This document shows, piece after piece, positions 52,569-62,331 of a DNA stretch of 64,000 bases; the stretch's first letter is position 1; the number at the start of each line of letters is the position of its first letter. Both the position numbers and the translations under genes were made by a program. Under the pieces are notes generated by a model. It did not search any database and was not told the origin of the DNA. It worked only from the letters and a program-made list of their open reading frames with translations. The stretch comes from Hyphomonadaceae bacterium (GTDB lineage: Bacteria > Pseudomonadota > Alphaproteobacteria > Caulobacterales > Hyphomonadaceae): contig JAIXRO010000113.1 in assembly GCA_027485145.1 (NCBI GenBank), forward strand, positions 1 to 64,000, in the 5' to 3' direction.

Positions 52569-54047
52569 ATGACCGATCTCACCGCCCTGACCCTCGCTTC
52601 CGCGCTGGACGGGCTGAAATCGAAGCAGTTCTCCTCGGTGGAGCTGACGCAGGCTTTCGTCAGCGCCATCGAGAAGGCGCGCGTGCTCAACGCCTTCGTC
52701 GTCGAGACCCCCGAAAAGGCGCTCGAGATGGCGAAAGCCTCCGATGCCCGCCGCGCCAAGGCGAAGGGCAAGGTCGGCAAGCTCGACGGCGCCCCGCTCG
52801 GCATCAAGGACCTCTATTGCACCAAGGGCGTGCGCACGACCGCCTGTTCCGGCATCCTCGGCGAGTTCACGCCCACCTACGAATCCACCGTCACGCAAAA
52901 CCTGTGGGACCAGGGCGCCGTCATGCTCGGCAAGCTCAACATGGACGAGTTCGCGATGGGCTCCTCCAACGAGACCTCGCATTTCGGCAATGTCATCAAC
53001 CCCTGGCGCCGCAAGGGCGACAATCAGGGCCTCACCCCCGGCGGCTCGTCGGGTGGCTCGGCCGCCTCCGTCGCCGCCAACCTCTGCCTCGCCGCCACCG
53101 CCTCCGACACCGGCGGCTCCATCCGCCAGCCTGCCGCCTTCACCGGCACGGTCGGCATCAAGCCCACCTATGGCCGCGCCAGCCGCTATGGCATGGTCGC
53201 CTTCGCCTCCTCGCTCGATCAGGCCGGCCCGATCGCCAAGACGGTCGAAGACTCGGCCATCCTCCTCGAAGTCATGTGCAGCCATGACCCCAAGGATTCC
53301 ACCTCGCTGAACATCAAGACGCCGAACTGGCAGAAGGATGTCCGCAAGGGCGTCAAAGGCATGAAGATCGGCATCCCGAAGGAATACCGCATCGAGGGCC
53401 TGTCCGAGGAAATCGACGCCCTCTGGCAGCAGGGCATCAAGTGGCTGAAGGACGCCGGCGCCACCATCGTCGACATTTCCCTGCCGCACACGAAATACGC
53501 GCTGCCCGCCTATTACATCGTCGCCCCCGCCGAGGCCTCGTCCAACCTCGCCCGCTATGACGGCATGCGCTACGGCGCCCGCGTCGAAGGCGGCAGCCTG
53601 ACCCAGACCTATGAAGGCACCCGCGCCTCCGGCTTCGGCAAGGAAGTCCAGCGCCGCCTGATGATCGGCACCTACGTGCTCTCGTCGGGCTATTACGACG
53701 CCTATTACCTGCGCGCCCAGAAAGTCCGTACCAAGATCTTCCAGGACTTCGTGGACGCCTTCGAAACCTGCGACGCGATCCTGACGCCCGCCTGTCCGTC
53801 GCCCGCTTTCGCCTTCGGCGAAAAGTCCGGCGACCCGGTCGAGATGTACCTCAACGACGTCTTCACCGTGACGGCCAACCTCGCCGGCCTTCCCGGCATC
53901 GCGGTGCCCGCCGGTCTCTCCGCCAGCGGCCTGCCGCTCGGCCTGCAGGTCATCGGCAAGGCGCTCGACGAGGCCGCCTGCTTCCGTGTCGGCGGCGCCC
54001 TGGAAGACGCAGCCGGCTTTGTGGCCCGGCCGGAGAAGTGGTGGTAA
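52569..54047 (+). CDS. gatA: Asp-tRNA(Asn)/Glu-tRNA(Gln) amidotransferase subunit GatA
   Basis: Amidase subunit of GatCAB, 492 residues, which releases ammonia from glutamine. The Ser-cis-Ser-Lys triad is present: Lys80 in [10 protein letters not shown], Ser160 in [12 protein letters not shown] and Ser184 in [11 protein letters not shown]. Codon use is that of a highly expressed core gene. Its partner gatC is 37 kb to the left, while gatB is 560 bases to the right, after a small membrane protein gene. Confidence 0.97.
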   Translation: MTDLTALTLASALDGLKSKQFSSVELTQAFVSAIEKARVLNAFVVETPEKALEMAKASDARRAKAKGKVGKLDGAPLGIKDLYCTKGVRTTACSGILGEFTPTYESTVTQNLWDQGAVMLGKLNMDEFAMGSSNETSHFGNVINPWRRKGDNQGLTPGGSSGGSAASVAANLCLAATASDTGGSIRQPAAFTGTVGIKPTYGRASRYGMVAFASSLDQAGPIAKTVEDSAILLEVMCSHDPKDSTSLNIKTPNWQKDVRKGVKGMKIGIPKEYRIEGLSEEIDALWQQGIKWLKDAGATIVDISLPHTKYALPAYYIVAPAEASSNLARYDGMRYGARVEGGSLTQTYEGTRASGFGKEVQRRLMIGTYVLSSGYYDAYYLRAQKVRTKIFQDFVDAFETCDAILTPACPSPAFAFGEKSGDPVEMYLNDVFTVTANLAGLPGIAVPAGLSASGLPLGLQVIGKALDEAACFRVGGALEDAAGFVARPEKWW

Positions 54048-54056
54048 GCTCTGCCG

Positions 54057-54431
54057 ATGAGACGCTTCCTCATCCTCTTCGCGCTGGCGCTGATCCCGAT
54101 CCAGGTCGTCCTCTACCTCGCCTGGCAGTATTACAGCATCCCGCTGACCCTCTCGGCCGCCATCTGGCGCATGCTCGGCGGCGCCGTCGCGGCGGGCTAC
54201 ATCGCCTGGCGCATCGACCGCCAGATGGGCGGCAAGAAGCCCAAATCCCGGCCGGCCGAGCCCGAGAAAACGCTCTACCAGCGCCCCACCTTCGACCAGA
54301 TGGCAGCCTTGAGCGGCAAGGCGCCCGAACCAGCCCCGCCGCAGGACGCCGCCCCCGAAACGCAGCCCGATTCCGGCGCCCCGATGACCCTCGCCGAGCG
54401 CCTGCGCCAGCAGCAGACCAAGCGCGACTGA
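54057..54431 (+). CDS. Small membrane protein of unknown function
   Basis: A 124-residue protein with two N-terminal hydrophobic segments (about 4-24 and 33-52) and a cytosolic, Pro/Glu-rich tail ending TLAERLRQQQTKRD. No family was recognised. It starts 10 bases after gatA and is probably cotranscribed with it. Confidence 0.65.
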   Translation: MRRFLILFALALIPIQVVLYLAWQYYSIPLTLSAAIWRMLGGAVAAGYIAWRIDRQMGGKKPKSRPAEPEKTLYQRPTFDQMAALSGKAPEPAPPQDAAPETQPDSGAPMTLAERLRQQQTKRD

Positions 54432-54452
54432 CATGACCCAGGCCCCCAGTCC

Positions 54453-54563
54453 TGTCATCCCGGCGAAAGCCGGGACCCAGACCTTCCGTCCACCTCTGCA
54501 GGCGCCATATCAGCAGGGCTGACCTGCGTTCGAAACTGGGTCCCGGCTTTCGCCGGGATGACA
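54453..54563. repeat. REP-like element, two-armed
   Basis: Starts TGTCATCCCGGCGAAAGCCG and ends CGGCTTTCGCCGGGATGACA. Each arm is itself a short hairpin, and the two arms are inverted copies flanking about 55 unrelated bases. It lies between the small membrane protein gene and gatB. Confidence 0.85.
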
Positions 54564-54606
54564 CATCACTTAAGTAATCCTTCGCCACCACCTCGCGAGA
54601 CCCAAG

Positions 54607-56115
54607 ATGACCGACCGCACACCCTTCCGCATCAAAGGCGAAACCGGCGACTGGGAAGTCGTCATGGGCCTCGAGATCCACGCCCAGGTCGCCTCGAACG
54701 CAAAGCTCTTCTCCGGCGCCTCCACCGCCTTCGGTTCGGACCCCAACGCCAACGTCTCCCTCGTCGACGCCGCCATGCCGGGCATGCTCCCGGTCATCAA
54801 CAGGTTCTGCGTCGAGCAGGCGATCCGCACCGGCCTCGGCCTCAAGGCCCAGATCAACACCTACAGCCGCTTCGACCGGAAGAACTATTTCTACCCGGAC
54901 CTGCCGCAGGGCTACCAGATCAGCCAGTTCGCCCACCCGATCGTCGGTGAAGGCGAGATCGAGGTCGATGTCGAGGTCCCCGGCAAGCCCGGCTATGCCT
55001 TCACGTGCCGCATCGAGCGCCTGCACCTCGAGCAGGACGCCGGCAAATCCATCCACGACATGGACCCCCACGCGACCTACGTGGACCTCAACCGCTCCGG
55101 CGTCGCCCTGATGGAAATCGTCTCGAAGCCCGACGTGCGCTCGCCCGCCGAGGCCGCCGCCTATGTGAAGAAGCTCCGCGCCATCGTCATCGCGCTCGGC
55201 ACCTGCGACGGCGACCTCGAAAAGGGCAACCTGCGCGCCGACGTCAACGTCTCCGTCTGCCGTCCCGGCCAGTACGAAAAGTTCCGCGAAACCGGCGACT
55301 TCAAACACCTCGGCACGCGCTGCGAACTCAAGAACATGAACTCCTACCGCTTCATCCAGCAGGCCATCGAATACGAAGCGCGCCGCCAGATCGAGATCAT
55401 CGAAGGCGGCGGCAAGGTCGATCAGGAAACGCGCCTGTACGATCCGGTGAAGGGCGAAACCCGCTCCATGCGCTCGAAGGAAGACGCGCACGATTATCGC
55501 TACTTCCCGGACCCGGACCTTCTGCCCCTCGAGATCGAGCAGGCCTGGATCGAGGACATCCGCAAGTCGCTCCCGGAGCTGCCGGACCAGAAGCGCGCCC
55601 GCTTCGAGAAGGACTATGGCCTGTCGCGCTACGACGCGGGCGTGCTCACGTCCGACGCCGACAAGGCCCTCTTCTTCGAGGAAGTCGCCCGTGGCCGCGA
55701 TGCCAAGCTCGCCGCCAACTGGGTCACGCAGGAACTCTTCGGCTACCTCAACAAGGAAGGCCTCGAACTCGCCCAGAGCCCGGTTTCGGCGTCCGCCCTC
55801 GGGGGCCTGATCTCGCTCATCTCCGACAACACGATCAGCGGCAAGATCGCCAAGGACGTCTTCGTACGGATGATCGCGGGCGAGGGCGAAGCCGCCGCGA
55901 TCGTCGAGACGCACGGCCTGAAACAGGTCACCGACACCGGCGCCATCGAAAAGGTCGTGGACGACATCATCGCCGCCAACCCGGACCAGGTCGCCAAGGT
56001 GAAGGACAAGCCGCAGACCCTCGGCTGGTTCGTCGGCCAGGTCATGAAAGCCTCGGGCGGCAAGGCCAACCCCCAGGCCGTCAACGACATCCTGAAAGCG
56101 AAGCTGGGCCTCTAA
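54607..56115 (+). CDS. gatB: Asp-tRNA(Asn)/Glu-tRNA(Gln) amidotransferase subunit GatB
   Basis: GatB of 502 residues, which activates the side chain of the misacylated tRNA with ATP and receives ammonia from GatA. The family opening [20 protein letters not shown], then [18 protein letters not shown], the [11 protein letters not shown] block and a C-terminal YqeY-like helical domain (about 350-502) are present. With gatC and gatA in the window the whole complex is encoded, which is expected where free-standing asparaginyl- or glutaminyl-tRNA synthetase is missing. Confidence 0.97.
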   Translation: MTDRTPFRIKGETGDWEVVMGLEIHAQVASNAKLFSGASTAFGSDPNANVSLVDAAMPGMLPVINRFCVEQAIRTGLGLKAQINTYSRFDRKNYFYPDLPQGYQISQFAHPIVGEGEIEVDVEVPGKPGYAFTCRIERLHLEQDAGKSIHDMDPHATYVDLNRSGVALMEIVSKPDVRSPAEAAAYVKKLRAIVIALGTCDGDLEKGNLRADVNVSVCRPGQYEKFRETGDFKHLGTRCELKNMNSYRFIQQAIEYEARRQIEIIEGGGKVDQETRLYDPVKGETRSMRSKEDAHDYRYFPDPDLLPLEIEQAWIEDIRKSLPELPDQKRARFEKDYGLSRYDAGVLTSDADKALFFEEVARGRDAKLAANWVTQELFGYLNKEGLELAQSPVSASALGGLISLISDNTISGKIAKDVFVRMIAGEGEAAAIVETHGLKQVTDTGAIEKVVDDIIAANPDQVAKVKDKPQTLGWFVGQVMKASGGKANPQAVNDILKAKLGL

Positions 56116-56214
56116 ACCCCTCTCGCCAAGAGAGGGTGGGGAGCCACCACTTACCCCTCTCCCGTGTACGGGAGAGGGAGGGACCCGCGCCCAAAGGGCG
56201 TGGGAGGGTGAGGG
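56116..56214. repeat. Cluster of GC hairpins after gatB
   Basis: Three successive inverted repeats: CCCTCTC...GAGAGGG (56118-56136), CCCTCTCCCG TGTA CGGGAGAGGG (56155-56178) and a GCGCCC AAA GGGCG stem near 56187-56202. It looks like a repetitive extragenic element and may also end the gatB transcript, although no clear T-run follows. Confidence 0.6.
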
Positions 56215-56319
56215 CTCTATACCTCAATTCAAGAATCAAAACTCCAACAAAAACAACCATCTAACTAAAAATCACCCAAACTTACGCACCCCCCTCCGGA
56301 CCGGGTGTATATTGCGCTC

Positions 56320-56988
56320 ATGACCCCGGCCGTCCCCCTTGATCCGTTTGCGGAGCTTCTGCGCCAGTCGCCGCGCGGCAGCGCGGTCCTGCTCGCCACC
56401 GGGGCCCAGGCGCGCCTGCGCGAAGCCCCCACGCTGACGCTCGCTTTCCTCAAGACCCTCCTGCTCACGATGATCATCCCCGCCGAAGCGCTCGCCCGGC
56501 GGATCATCCTGGCGCTCGCGGCAGGTCTCCGGATGCGCGCCTCACCGGAAAAGACGACGCCGGCGACGGCGCAATCTCGGCCCGCGCCAGCACCGCCGAA
56601 CGCGCCATCCGTCCAAGGCGTCCCCCGCGCCGCGCCTTTCCGCATGCAGGAAAAACTCCCGCCCGTCCAAAAGCCGGTAACGCTCCGTACAGAAACGATC
56701 CTCACGCCGGCAGGACCCGGCGCGCAACCCGCACTCTCTCCCGAAGAAAAGCTGCTCAACACGATCTGGAGCCGCCTCGGCGCCGTCCTGCGCGCGCTCC
56801 ACGATCCGGACGCCGAAGCGCTTCGCTTCCTGCGCCGCCACCGGGCCCGAAAGGGCAGGGTCCGTCCCCCGCTCGCCTTTGGCGCGCCCCCCGGCCTCAA
56901 ATCCGCCGACCCCCAGCTCGCCGCCTGCCTGCGAGGCAGCGACCGCGACGCCGAGGCCGCCTGGACCCGCCTCTGCGATACGAGTTGA
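56320..56988 (+). CDS. Hypothetical protein
   Basis: A 222-residue ORF with Ala/Pro/Arg-rich composition. Residues 1-75 hold a hydrophobic stretch (LTLAFLKTLLLTMIIPAEAL), the middle (75-145) is low complexity, and the C-terminal part (LSPEEKLLNTIWSRLGAVLR, then PDAEALRFLRRHRARK) is helical. No family was recognised. No good ribosome binding site precedes the ATG; a GTG at 56305 is an alternative. Codon pattern supports coding, but expression is uncertain. Confidence 0.5.
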   Translation: MTPAVPLDPFAELLRQSPRGSAVLLATGAQARLREAPTLTLAFLKTLLLTMIIPAEALARRIILALAAGLRMRASPEKTTPATAQSRPAPAPPNAPSVQGVPRAAPFRMQEKLPPVQKPVTLRTETILTPAGPGAQPALSPEEKLLNTIWSRLGAVLRALHDPDAEALRFLRRHRARKGRVRPPLAFGAPPGLKSADPQLAACLRGSDRDAEAAWTRLCDTS

Positions 56989-57330
56989 CCGCAGCCTGAC
57001 CTGCCCATGCGTTGCCGGACGGCCCCCGCCGTGCCGGTTACAGGTGCTGCCGGATATCCTGGCACCTCTGCCTGACGTCGGATCAGGCCGGTTGGAAATC
57101 GGTGTCGCGCTGACAAGCGCGCGATTTTTGTCCGTACGGGCACGGTCTGCCTTAGAGCTGCCGTTTTGCGAGATCATTTGTGAACGTCACGAATCGTGCC
57201 TCCGCTGGCTGGTCCGCCCTTTCCGAAAGCGTGAGCGGGCGCGGAAGAGTGGCGCGACCAGAAGTTGAAGTGTTTTGCGCGTTGCAACTGCGTATCGAAA
57301 TTCCCAGTCACTCAGTCGAGCGAAATCTGA
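56989..57330. other. Intergenic gap before the YkgJ-type gene
   Basis: About 340 bases without a credible gene on either strand. GCGCTGACAAGCGC followed by GCGATTTTT (near 57106-57128) is a weak terminator-like hairpin for the gene to the left. No operator was recognised. Confidence 0.35.
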
Positions 57331-57825
57331 ATGTCGAATCCCTGCCTGAAATGTACCGTGGATCAGAACTGCTGCCGTGACCTTCATGGCCTGACGTTGA
57401 ATGAAGACGAATACAAGAAACTGTTCGAGGGACAGAGCGGGGCGCTGACGATCACCCGGAAGGGCAAGCTTTATCAGGTCTTCTCTTACGGAAAGGGCGC
57501 CTGTCCACATTGGGATCAGCAGTGCACGATCTACGGGGACCGTCCGATGGATTGCGATCTCTACCCCTACACAATGGGCAACGTGTTCGAGGGGGACGGC
57601 GAAGTCTACGCGACCTATCACAGCCGGACCGAATGCCCCCTGAGCGAGCAGCTCCTTGGCCCCCGCGAGAAGGCCGAGGACCTCATCCGGTCATTCCTGA
57701 AAAAAACCTATGGTGAGGATTACCGGATCACGGTTCGCTATGATGAGGGCGCAGCGCGGGCTTACCATCTGGCGCGCCGGGCGGCCTCCAAGGCCAAACG
57801 GATTCTCATCGACGGCAAGCCCTGA
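57331..57825 (+). CDS. YkgJ-family cysteine cluster protein
   Basis: A 164-residue protein with the Cys pattern of the YkgJ/CxxCxxCC family: CLKC and NCC near residues 5-15, then CPHWDQQC, RPMDCDLYPY and TECPL. The domain is proposed to chelate zinc or an iron-sulfur cluster; its role is unknown. It stands alone between convergent-type neighbours and has no signal peptide. Confidence 0.8.
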   Translation: MSNPCLKCTVDQNCCRDLHGLTLNEDEYKKLFEGQSGALTITRKGKLYQVFSYGKGACPHWDQQCTIYGDRPMDCDLYPYTMGNVFEGDGEVYATYHSRTECPLSEQLLGPREKAEDLIRSFLKKTYGEDYRITVRYDEGAARAYHLARRAASKAKRILIDGKP

Positions 57826-57918
57826 AGCGATGTCCGCTCAAGCGGAAACCGGTTGAGCGGAAGCAAAGCGAACGCACCGCCAGCGAGCCCGCCCGGTCCG
57901 GACCGTGCCTCGGGGGGA

Positions 57919-58353
57919 TTAAAGCCCCGCGCGAATCCGCGCCGCCAGCGGTTCCAGCTCCGCCGCGCTCTTCATGCCGCCGCCGGCATGCGCGCCGGGC
58001 TTCACGCCGTCCCACATCGGCAGGATATGGAAATGCAGGTGGAACACCGTCTGTCCCGCCGCCGACCCATTGAACTGGAACACGCGCAGCCCGTCCGGCT
58101 TCAGGCCCGCCTCAACTGCCCGCGCCACCTTCTGCACACGGAGCATATAGCCGCCGACTTCCGCCTCCGGCAGGTCGAGGAAGTTGCGCGCCCCCAGGAA
58201 TTTCGGGATCACCAGCGTATGGCCTTCGCCTTGCGGGAATACATCCATGAAGGCGAGGGCCACCTCGTCCTCGAACACCTTCACGCTCGGCATCTCGCCG
58301 CGCAGGATCTTGCCGAAGATATTGGCGGGGTCGTAGGGGGCGTGAAGGGTCAT
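57919..58353 (-). CDS. HIT-family nucleotide hydrolase/transferase
   Basis: HIT protein of 144 residues. The histidine triad is His105-x-His107-x-His109 in FHLHFHILPMW, and the N-terminal IFGKILRGEMPSVKVFEDE is the usual start of Hint-type proteins. These split adenosine phosphoramidates or related nucleotide conjugates. The ATG at 58353 overlaps the FemAB-like gene stop by 4 bases; the frame is open further upstream but reads as shadow sequence. It is the last gene of the ridA-gdpD-femAB-HIT run. Confidence 0.92.
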   Translation of the reverse strand: MTLHAPYDPANIFGKILRGEMPSVKVFEDEVALAFMDVFPQGEGHTLVIPKFLGARNFLDLPEAEVGGYMLRVQKVARAVEAGLKPDGLRVFQFNGSAAGQTVFHLHFHILPMWDGVKPGAHAGGGMKSAAELEPLAARIRAGL

Positions 58354-59513
58354 GGCTCTTTCCTGAATGGGGTCCGCTCTTTGAGATACACGAAATCGGC
58401 GTCCACGGCGGCCCGCTCGCGCACGAGATAGTCGGCCACCGCGTCCCGGAATCCCGCATGCGCGATCCAGTGCGCCGAGCGCGTCAGCACCGGGCCATAC
58501 CCGCGCGCCAGCTTGTGCCCGCCCTGCGCGCCCGCCTCGACGGTCTTCAGCCCGCGCGCGATCGCAAAGTCGATCGCCTGATAGTAGCAGGTCTCGAAAT
58601 GCAGCATCGGGCGCGGGTCGATACAACCCCAGTACCGGCCATACAGCGTCTCCGAGCCGATCATGTTCATCGCCCCGGCAATCGCCGTCTCGCCCTCATA
58701 GGCAAACACGAACAGGATATCGTCTGCCATCCGTTCCCGGAGCAGGCTGAAGCTCTTGCGGGTGAGGTAGGGCGATCCCCATTTCCGGTTGCCCGTGTCC
58801 ATGTAGAACTCGAAGAAGATATCGAGATGGTCCTCGGTAATCGCGCTGCCCGTGATGTGCCGGAATTCCAGCCCTTCCTGCGCCTTCAACCGTTCCTTGC
58901 GCAGGTTCTTGCGCTTGTCGGAGGCCAGCGTCGCGAGAAAATCGTCAAACGATCCGTACCCGGCATTCTGCCAGTGAAACTGCTGGTCCGTCCGGATCAG
59001 CAGCCCGGCGGACTCCAGCGGTCCCGCCTCGCCCTCCTCGATGAAATTGATATGCAGCGACGACACATCCGCTGCATCCGCCACCTGTAGCGCGCCCTGC
59101 AGCAACGCCGCCTTGTAACGCTCCGTATCCGGACCAGGCGCTGCCAATCGCCGCCGCCCCGTCACCGGCGTGAAGGGCACGGCCGATAGCAGCTTCGGAT
59201 AGTACGACCCGCCCGCCCGCTGCCAGGCATCTGCCCAGCTCTGGTCGAACACGAACTCGCCGCGCGAATGCGTCTTGAAGTAAAGCGGCATCGCCGCCCG
59301 CAGCCGTCCGCCGGCATCGTGCACCAGCACGTGGCTCGCCTTCCAGCCCGTCCGCTGCGTCGCCGCGCCGGAGCGCTCCATCGCCTCGAGGAATTCCCAG
59401 GTCAGGAACGGATCATAGGGCAGGCCCGGCGGGTTCGCGACCGCGTTCCAAGCCGCCGGATCAACCCCCGCGAGGGAAGCCACGGTGCTGATGCGGGGAA
59501 GCGCGCTGTCCAT
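58350..59513 (-). CDS. FemAB/GNAT-like acyltransferase (DUF482/PF04339 type)
   Basis: A 387-residue protein matching the FemAB-like family once called DUF482: PGLPYDPFLTWEFLEAMERS near the start, LYFKTHSRGEFVFDQSWADA, LASDKRKNLRKERLKAQEGL and the C-terminal FETCYYQAIDFAIARGLK, then EAGAQGGHKLARGYGP. It has a double GNAT fold by homology, so acyl or aminoacyl transfer is likely, but the substrate is unknown. It is translationally coupled to the HIT gene. Confidence 0.87.
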   Translation of the reverse strand: MDSALPRISTVASLAGVDPAAWNAVANPPGLPYDPFLTWEFLEAMERSGAATQRTGWKASHVLVHDAGGRLRAAMPLYFKTHSRGEFVFDQSWADAWQRAGGSYYPKLLSAVPFTPVTGRRRLAAPGPDTERYKAALLQGALQVADAADVSSLHINFIEEGEAGPLESAGLLIRTDQQFHWQNAGYGSFDDFLATLASDKRKNLRKERLKAQEGLEFRHITGSAITEDHLDIFFEFYMDTGNRKWGSPYLTRKSFSLLRERMADDILFVFAYEGETAIAGAMNMIGSETLYGRYWGCIDPRPMLHFETCYYQAIDFAIARGLKTVEAGAQGGHKLARGYGPVLTRSAHWIAHAGFRDAVADYLVRERAAVDADFVYLKERTPFRKEP

Positions 59514-59522
59514 CCCCGCAAT

Positions 59523-60245
59523 CTAGGGCGCGGCCAGCGCCGGGTCGATATGCTCAAAGATTATGGCTGGATTGTAAGGCCGCACAGCCGCGAGATCCGC
59601 CTCACTGCGCACCGTCCAGACGACGACGGGCATGCCCCTGCCGTCAGTCATCATCGCAACCTTTTCCGCATCCGTGTGGTGCACGGCAAGATAGTCGAGG
59701 CCGTCGCTCATCGCCCGCTCCGCCACGCGCTCAAACCGCGCATCGCCGGTCTGGCTGCAGGGTAGGATCAGCTGCCCCCGCATGAAATGCTTCGGCAGCA
59801 CGCGCACTGCGCCTTCCGAAAAACTCATCATCGCCGCGGGGCCTGACCAGTGCGCCACAAACGCGCCCACCTCCCACGCGAACTCTTCCGGGTGGGTCGT
59901 CCCGTCGACTTTCACTTCGCACAGGAGCGGCAAGTTTTTCGGCCAATGCGAGAGGAGCTCCGCGAAGGGCAGGATATGCTCCTGGGTCTCGCCAAGCCGC
60001 AACTGGGCCAGTTCCGGAGTGGTCATTTGCTCAAACACGCCTGAGGCGGATGTCATCCGGTCAAGCAGGGGGTCGTGAAAGACCATCACATTGCCATCGG
60101 CCGTGGGGCGCAGGTCCAGTTCGGCGCCGAGGCCCGCCTCTGCGGCGGCCAGGAAGGCCGCCAGCGAATTCTCCGGCGCACCGTCCTTTTGCCAGAGGCC
60201 GCGGTGCGCATAGGCAAACGCGCGAAGATCAAAGCGCTCCGCCAT
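59523..60245 (-). CDS. Glycerophosphodiester phosphodiesterase
   Basis: GDPD of 240 residues without a signal peptide, so cytoplasmic. Catalytic residues are in place: His14-Arg15-Gly (AYAHRG), Glu42 and Asp44 (AELDLRPTADG) and His57 (VFHDPLLDR). ENSLAAF is also typical. It cleaves glycerophosphodiesters from phospholipid turnover to glycerol 3-phosphate and an alcohol. It begins 3 bases before the ridA stop and ends 9 bases before the FemAB-like start. Confidence 0.92.
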   Translation of the reverse strand: MAERFDLRAFAYAHRGLWQKDGAPENSLAAFLAAAEAGLGAELDLRPTADGNVMVFHDPLLDRMTSASGVFEQMTTPELAQLRLGETQEHILPFAELLSHWPKNLPLLCEVKVDGTTHPEEFAWEVGAFVAHWSGPAAMMSFSEGAVRVLPKHFMRGQLILPCSQTGDARFERVAERAMSDGLDYLAVHHTDAEKVAMMTDGRGMPVVVWTVRSEADLAAVRPYNPAIIFEHIDPALAAP

Positions 60246-60248
60246 GTC

Positions 60249-60707
60249 TCAGCCGATCTCGAACACGCCGTCCACTTCCACCGCCACACCCAGCGGCAGC
60301 GTCGGGCAGGCGACCGCCGAGCGCGCATGCTTGCCCGCCTCGCCGAACACTTCGACCATCAGGTCCGAGCAGCCATTGATCACTTGCGGAATATCCACGA
60401 AATGCGGCGCCGCATTCACGAAACCGCCCAGCTTCACCACCCGCTTGATCCGCGACAGCTCGCCCACTGCCGACTTGCACTGCGCGATTAGGTTGATGCC
60501 GCAGATGCGCGCGGCATGCTGGCCCGCCGACAGTTCCATGTCATCGCCGAGCCGCCCGAGGATACGGCCCTCCGCCGTCGCACTGACCTGTCCGGACACA
60601 TAGAGCAGGTGCCCCGTGATCACGAACGGCACATAGGTCGCCACCGGCTTCATCGGCGGCGGCAGCACGATCCCGAGCGTGTCAAGTTTCTCTTCCGGCG
60701 TGGACAT
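60249..60707 (-). CDS. RidA-family protein (YjgF/UK114)
   Basis: A 152-residue RidA-like protein of the longer subfamily, with LLYVSGQVSATAEGRILGRL, ARICGINLIAQCKSAVGELS, INGCSDLMVEVFGEAGKHAR and a final LPLGVAVEVDGVFEIG. The Arg in KHARSA matches the residue that binds the carboxylate of imine intermediates in RidA. It deaminates reactive enamines or imines. GGGAGCC before the ATG at 60707 sets the start. It heads the four-gene minus-strand run. Confidence 0.87.
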   Translation of the reverse strand: MSTPEEKLDTLGIVLPPPMKPVATYVPFVITGHLLYVSGQVSATAEGRILGRLGDDMELSAGQHAARICGINLIAQCKSAVGELSRIKRVVKLGGFVNAAPHFVDIPQVINGCSDLMVEVFGEAGKHARSAVACPTLPLGVAVEVDGVFEIG

Positions 60708-60801
60708 GGGCAGGCTCCCTGAATGACTGGTGCATCGTCTAGCCCATAGCGCGGCGTCTTCAAACTGAAACGGCGGTCCAGACATCCATACTTCACCACC
60801 C

Positions 60802-60885
60802 TGTCATCCCTGCGAAAGCAGGGACCCAGACCTTGAAGCGGCAGCAACGCACCCATGCTGGTTCCCGGCTTTCGCCGGGATGACA
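60802..60885. repeat. REP-like element, two-armed
   Basis: Left arm TGTCATCCCTGCGAAAGCAG and right arm CCGGCTTTCGCCGGGATGAC with about 30 bases between. The left arm carries compensating changes (CCTGC with GCAGG), so pairing is kept while sequence differs from the copy at 54453, a sign of selection for structure. It lies between dinB and ridA. Confidence 0.82.
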
Positions 60886-60923
60886 AGAGAATTGAAGCTG
60901 GAGAAGAGCCGCCGCCGCCCCCC

Positions 60924-62195
60924 TCACTCCTCCTTCTTCGCCATCCGCGCCGCCCGCCCCGTCATCACCGCGCCGGAGCCAAACCGCGCCCGCGCCTTGT
61001 CGGAGGCGCGCTCGGCGGCGGCGCGCTTCGCCACTTTCGGATCGATCAGGTCGGTCCCGTCCGAGTGATAGGGCGACAGGCCCGACAGCCCGACCCCGAT
61101 CAGCCGGTAGCGCATCCGCCCGTTTGCCTCCTTCGCCAGCAGGGGCCGCGCCGTGCGGAACACTTCCTGCGCCAGCTGCGTCGGCGCATGCAGCGAAATG
61201 CGCCGGGTGACCGGCTTGAACTCTGAAGTCTTGAGTTTCAGCGTCACCACCACACCTACCACGCCCTCCGCCTTCGCCCGGTCCGCGGTCTTCACGCTGA
61301 GCCGCCAGAGATGATCCTCCAGCACGGAGAGGTCGCCCGTGTCCTCGAAGAAGGTCGTCTCGCTCGACACCGACTTGCGATCCTCGTTCGGGCTCACCGG
61401 CCGGTTGTCGCGCCCGTGCGCGCAGCGTTTCAGCCACTCGCCGGTCTCGCCATAGCGCCGGATGAGGTCCTTGAGCTCCGCACGCTGAAGATCGCCCACG
61501 GTATGGAATCCGTCCTTCGCCAGCGATTCGGCAAATTTCGGCCCGACCCCGTGCAGGAACCCGGCGGGCCGCTCCGCCAGGAAGGCCTCGGCCTCCTCGG
61601 GCGCCAGCACCGCAAAGCCGCGCGGCTTGTCGAGTTCGCTGGCCGTCTTGGCAAGGAACTTGTTCGCCGACAGGCCCACCGACACGGTCACGCCAACCTG
61701 TTGCTCGACCTCCAGCGCCAGCCGCGCAAGGCTCGCCGCCGGCGGCACGCCGTGCAATCGCTCCGTACCCGACAGGTCCAGATACGCCTCGTCGATCGAC
61801 ACTGGCTGCACCAGCGGCGACAGCGCGTCCATCCGCGCACGGATCGCCCGGCCGGCCTCGTGATACTTGTGGAAGTCCGGCCGCACGACCACGGCTTCCG
61901 GGCAGAGCTTCAGCGCCTTGAACATCGGCATCGCCGAGCGCACGCCATAGAGCCGGGCGATGTAGCAGCAGGTCGTCACCACCCCGCGCGTGCCCCCGCC
62001 CACGATTAACGGTTTGTCACGCAGGTCCGGCCTGTCGCGCTTCTCCACGGCGGCGTAGAAGGCATCACAGTCCACATGCGCAATCGCCAGGGTCGATAGC
62101 GCCGGATGGCTGACGACCCGGAGGTGGCCGCATGCCGGGCAGCGGTCAAAATCCTCTGCTTTTACAGTGAGGCAGTCCCGGCAAAGGCTGGTCAT
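60924..62195 (-). CDS. dinB: DNA polymerase IV (DinB) with N-terminal zinc ribbon
   Basis: Y-family polymerase of 423 residues for translesion synthesis. A short zinc ribbon, Cys5-x-x-Cys8 and Cys19-x-x-Cys22, precedes the catalytic core. Metal-binding acids are Asp42 (VDCDAFYAAVE) and Asp135-Glu136 (SIDEAYLD), and the little-finger domain spans about 280-390. The C-terminus is basic and ends AARMAKKEE; no clear clamp-binding QxxLF is visible. The start at 62195 includes the ribbon; the frame extends to 62252. It is divergent from divK across 136 bases. Confidence 0.94.
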   Translation of the reverse strand: MTSLCRDCLTVKAEDFDRCPACGHLRVVSHPALSTLAIAHVDCDAFYAAVEKRDRPDLRDKPLIVGGGTRGVVTTCCYIARLYGVRSAMPMFKALKLCPEAVVVRPDFHKYHEAGRAIRARMDALSPLVQPVSIDEAYLDLSGTERLHGVPPAASLARLALEVEQQVGVTVSVGLSANKFLAKTASELDKPRGFAVLAPEEAEAFLAERPAGFLHGVGPKFAESLAKDGFHTVGDLQRAELKDLIRRYGETGEWLKRCAHGRDNRPVSPNEDRKSVSSETTFFEDTGDLSVLEDHLWRLSVKTADRAKAEGVVGVVVTLKLKTSEFKPVTRRISLHAPTQLAQEVFRTARPLLAKEANGRMRYRLIGVGLSGLSPYHSDGTDLIDPKVAKRAAAERASDKARARFGSGAVMTGRAARMAKKEE

Positions 62196-62331
62196 CCGGT
62201 CTTTGCCCTTCCTTGCGCGCCCAATGCCCTGAACCTGCTCTAAGCCCGCCATAAACGGGCGTTAACTTTTGACAGTATAACTGAAAATCACTGGCCAGCA
62301 TCCGCGCGAATCGCCACCAATCTTGAGCACC

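Noticed and set aside
52503-54458. 651-codon minus-strand frame opposite gatA
   Set aside because: Antisense frame with Gly/Asp/Ala-biased composition and no family match; gatA has its full catalytic triad.
54070-55914. 614-codon minus-strand frame opposite gatB
   Set aside because: Antisense shadow over gatB and the small membrane protein gene.
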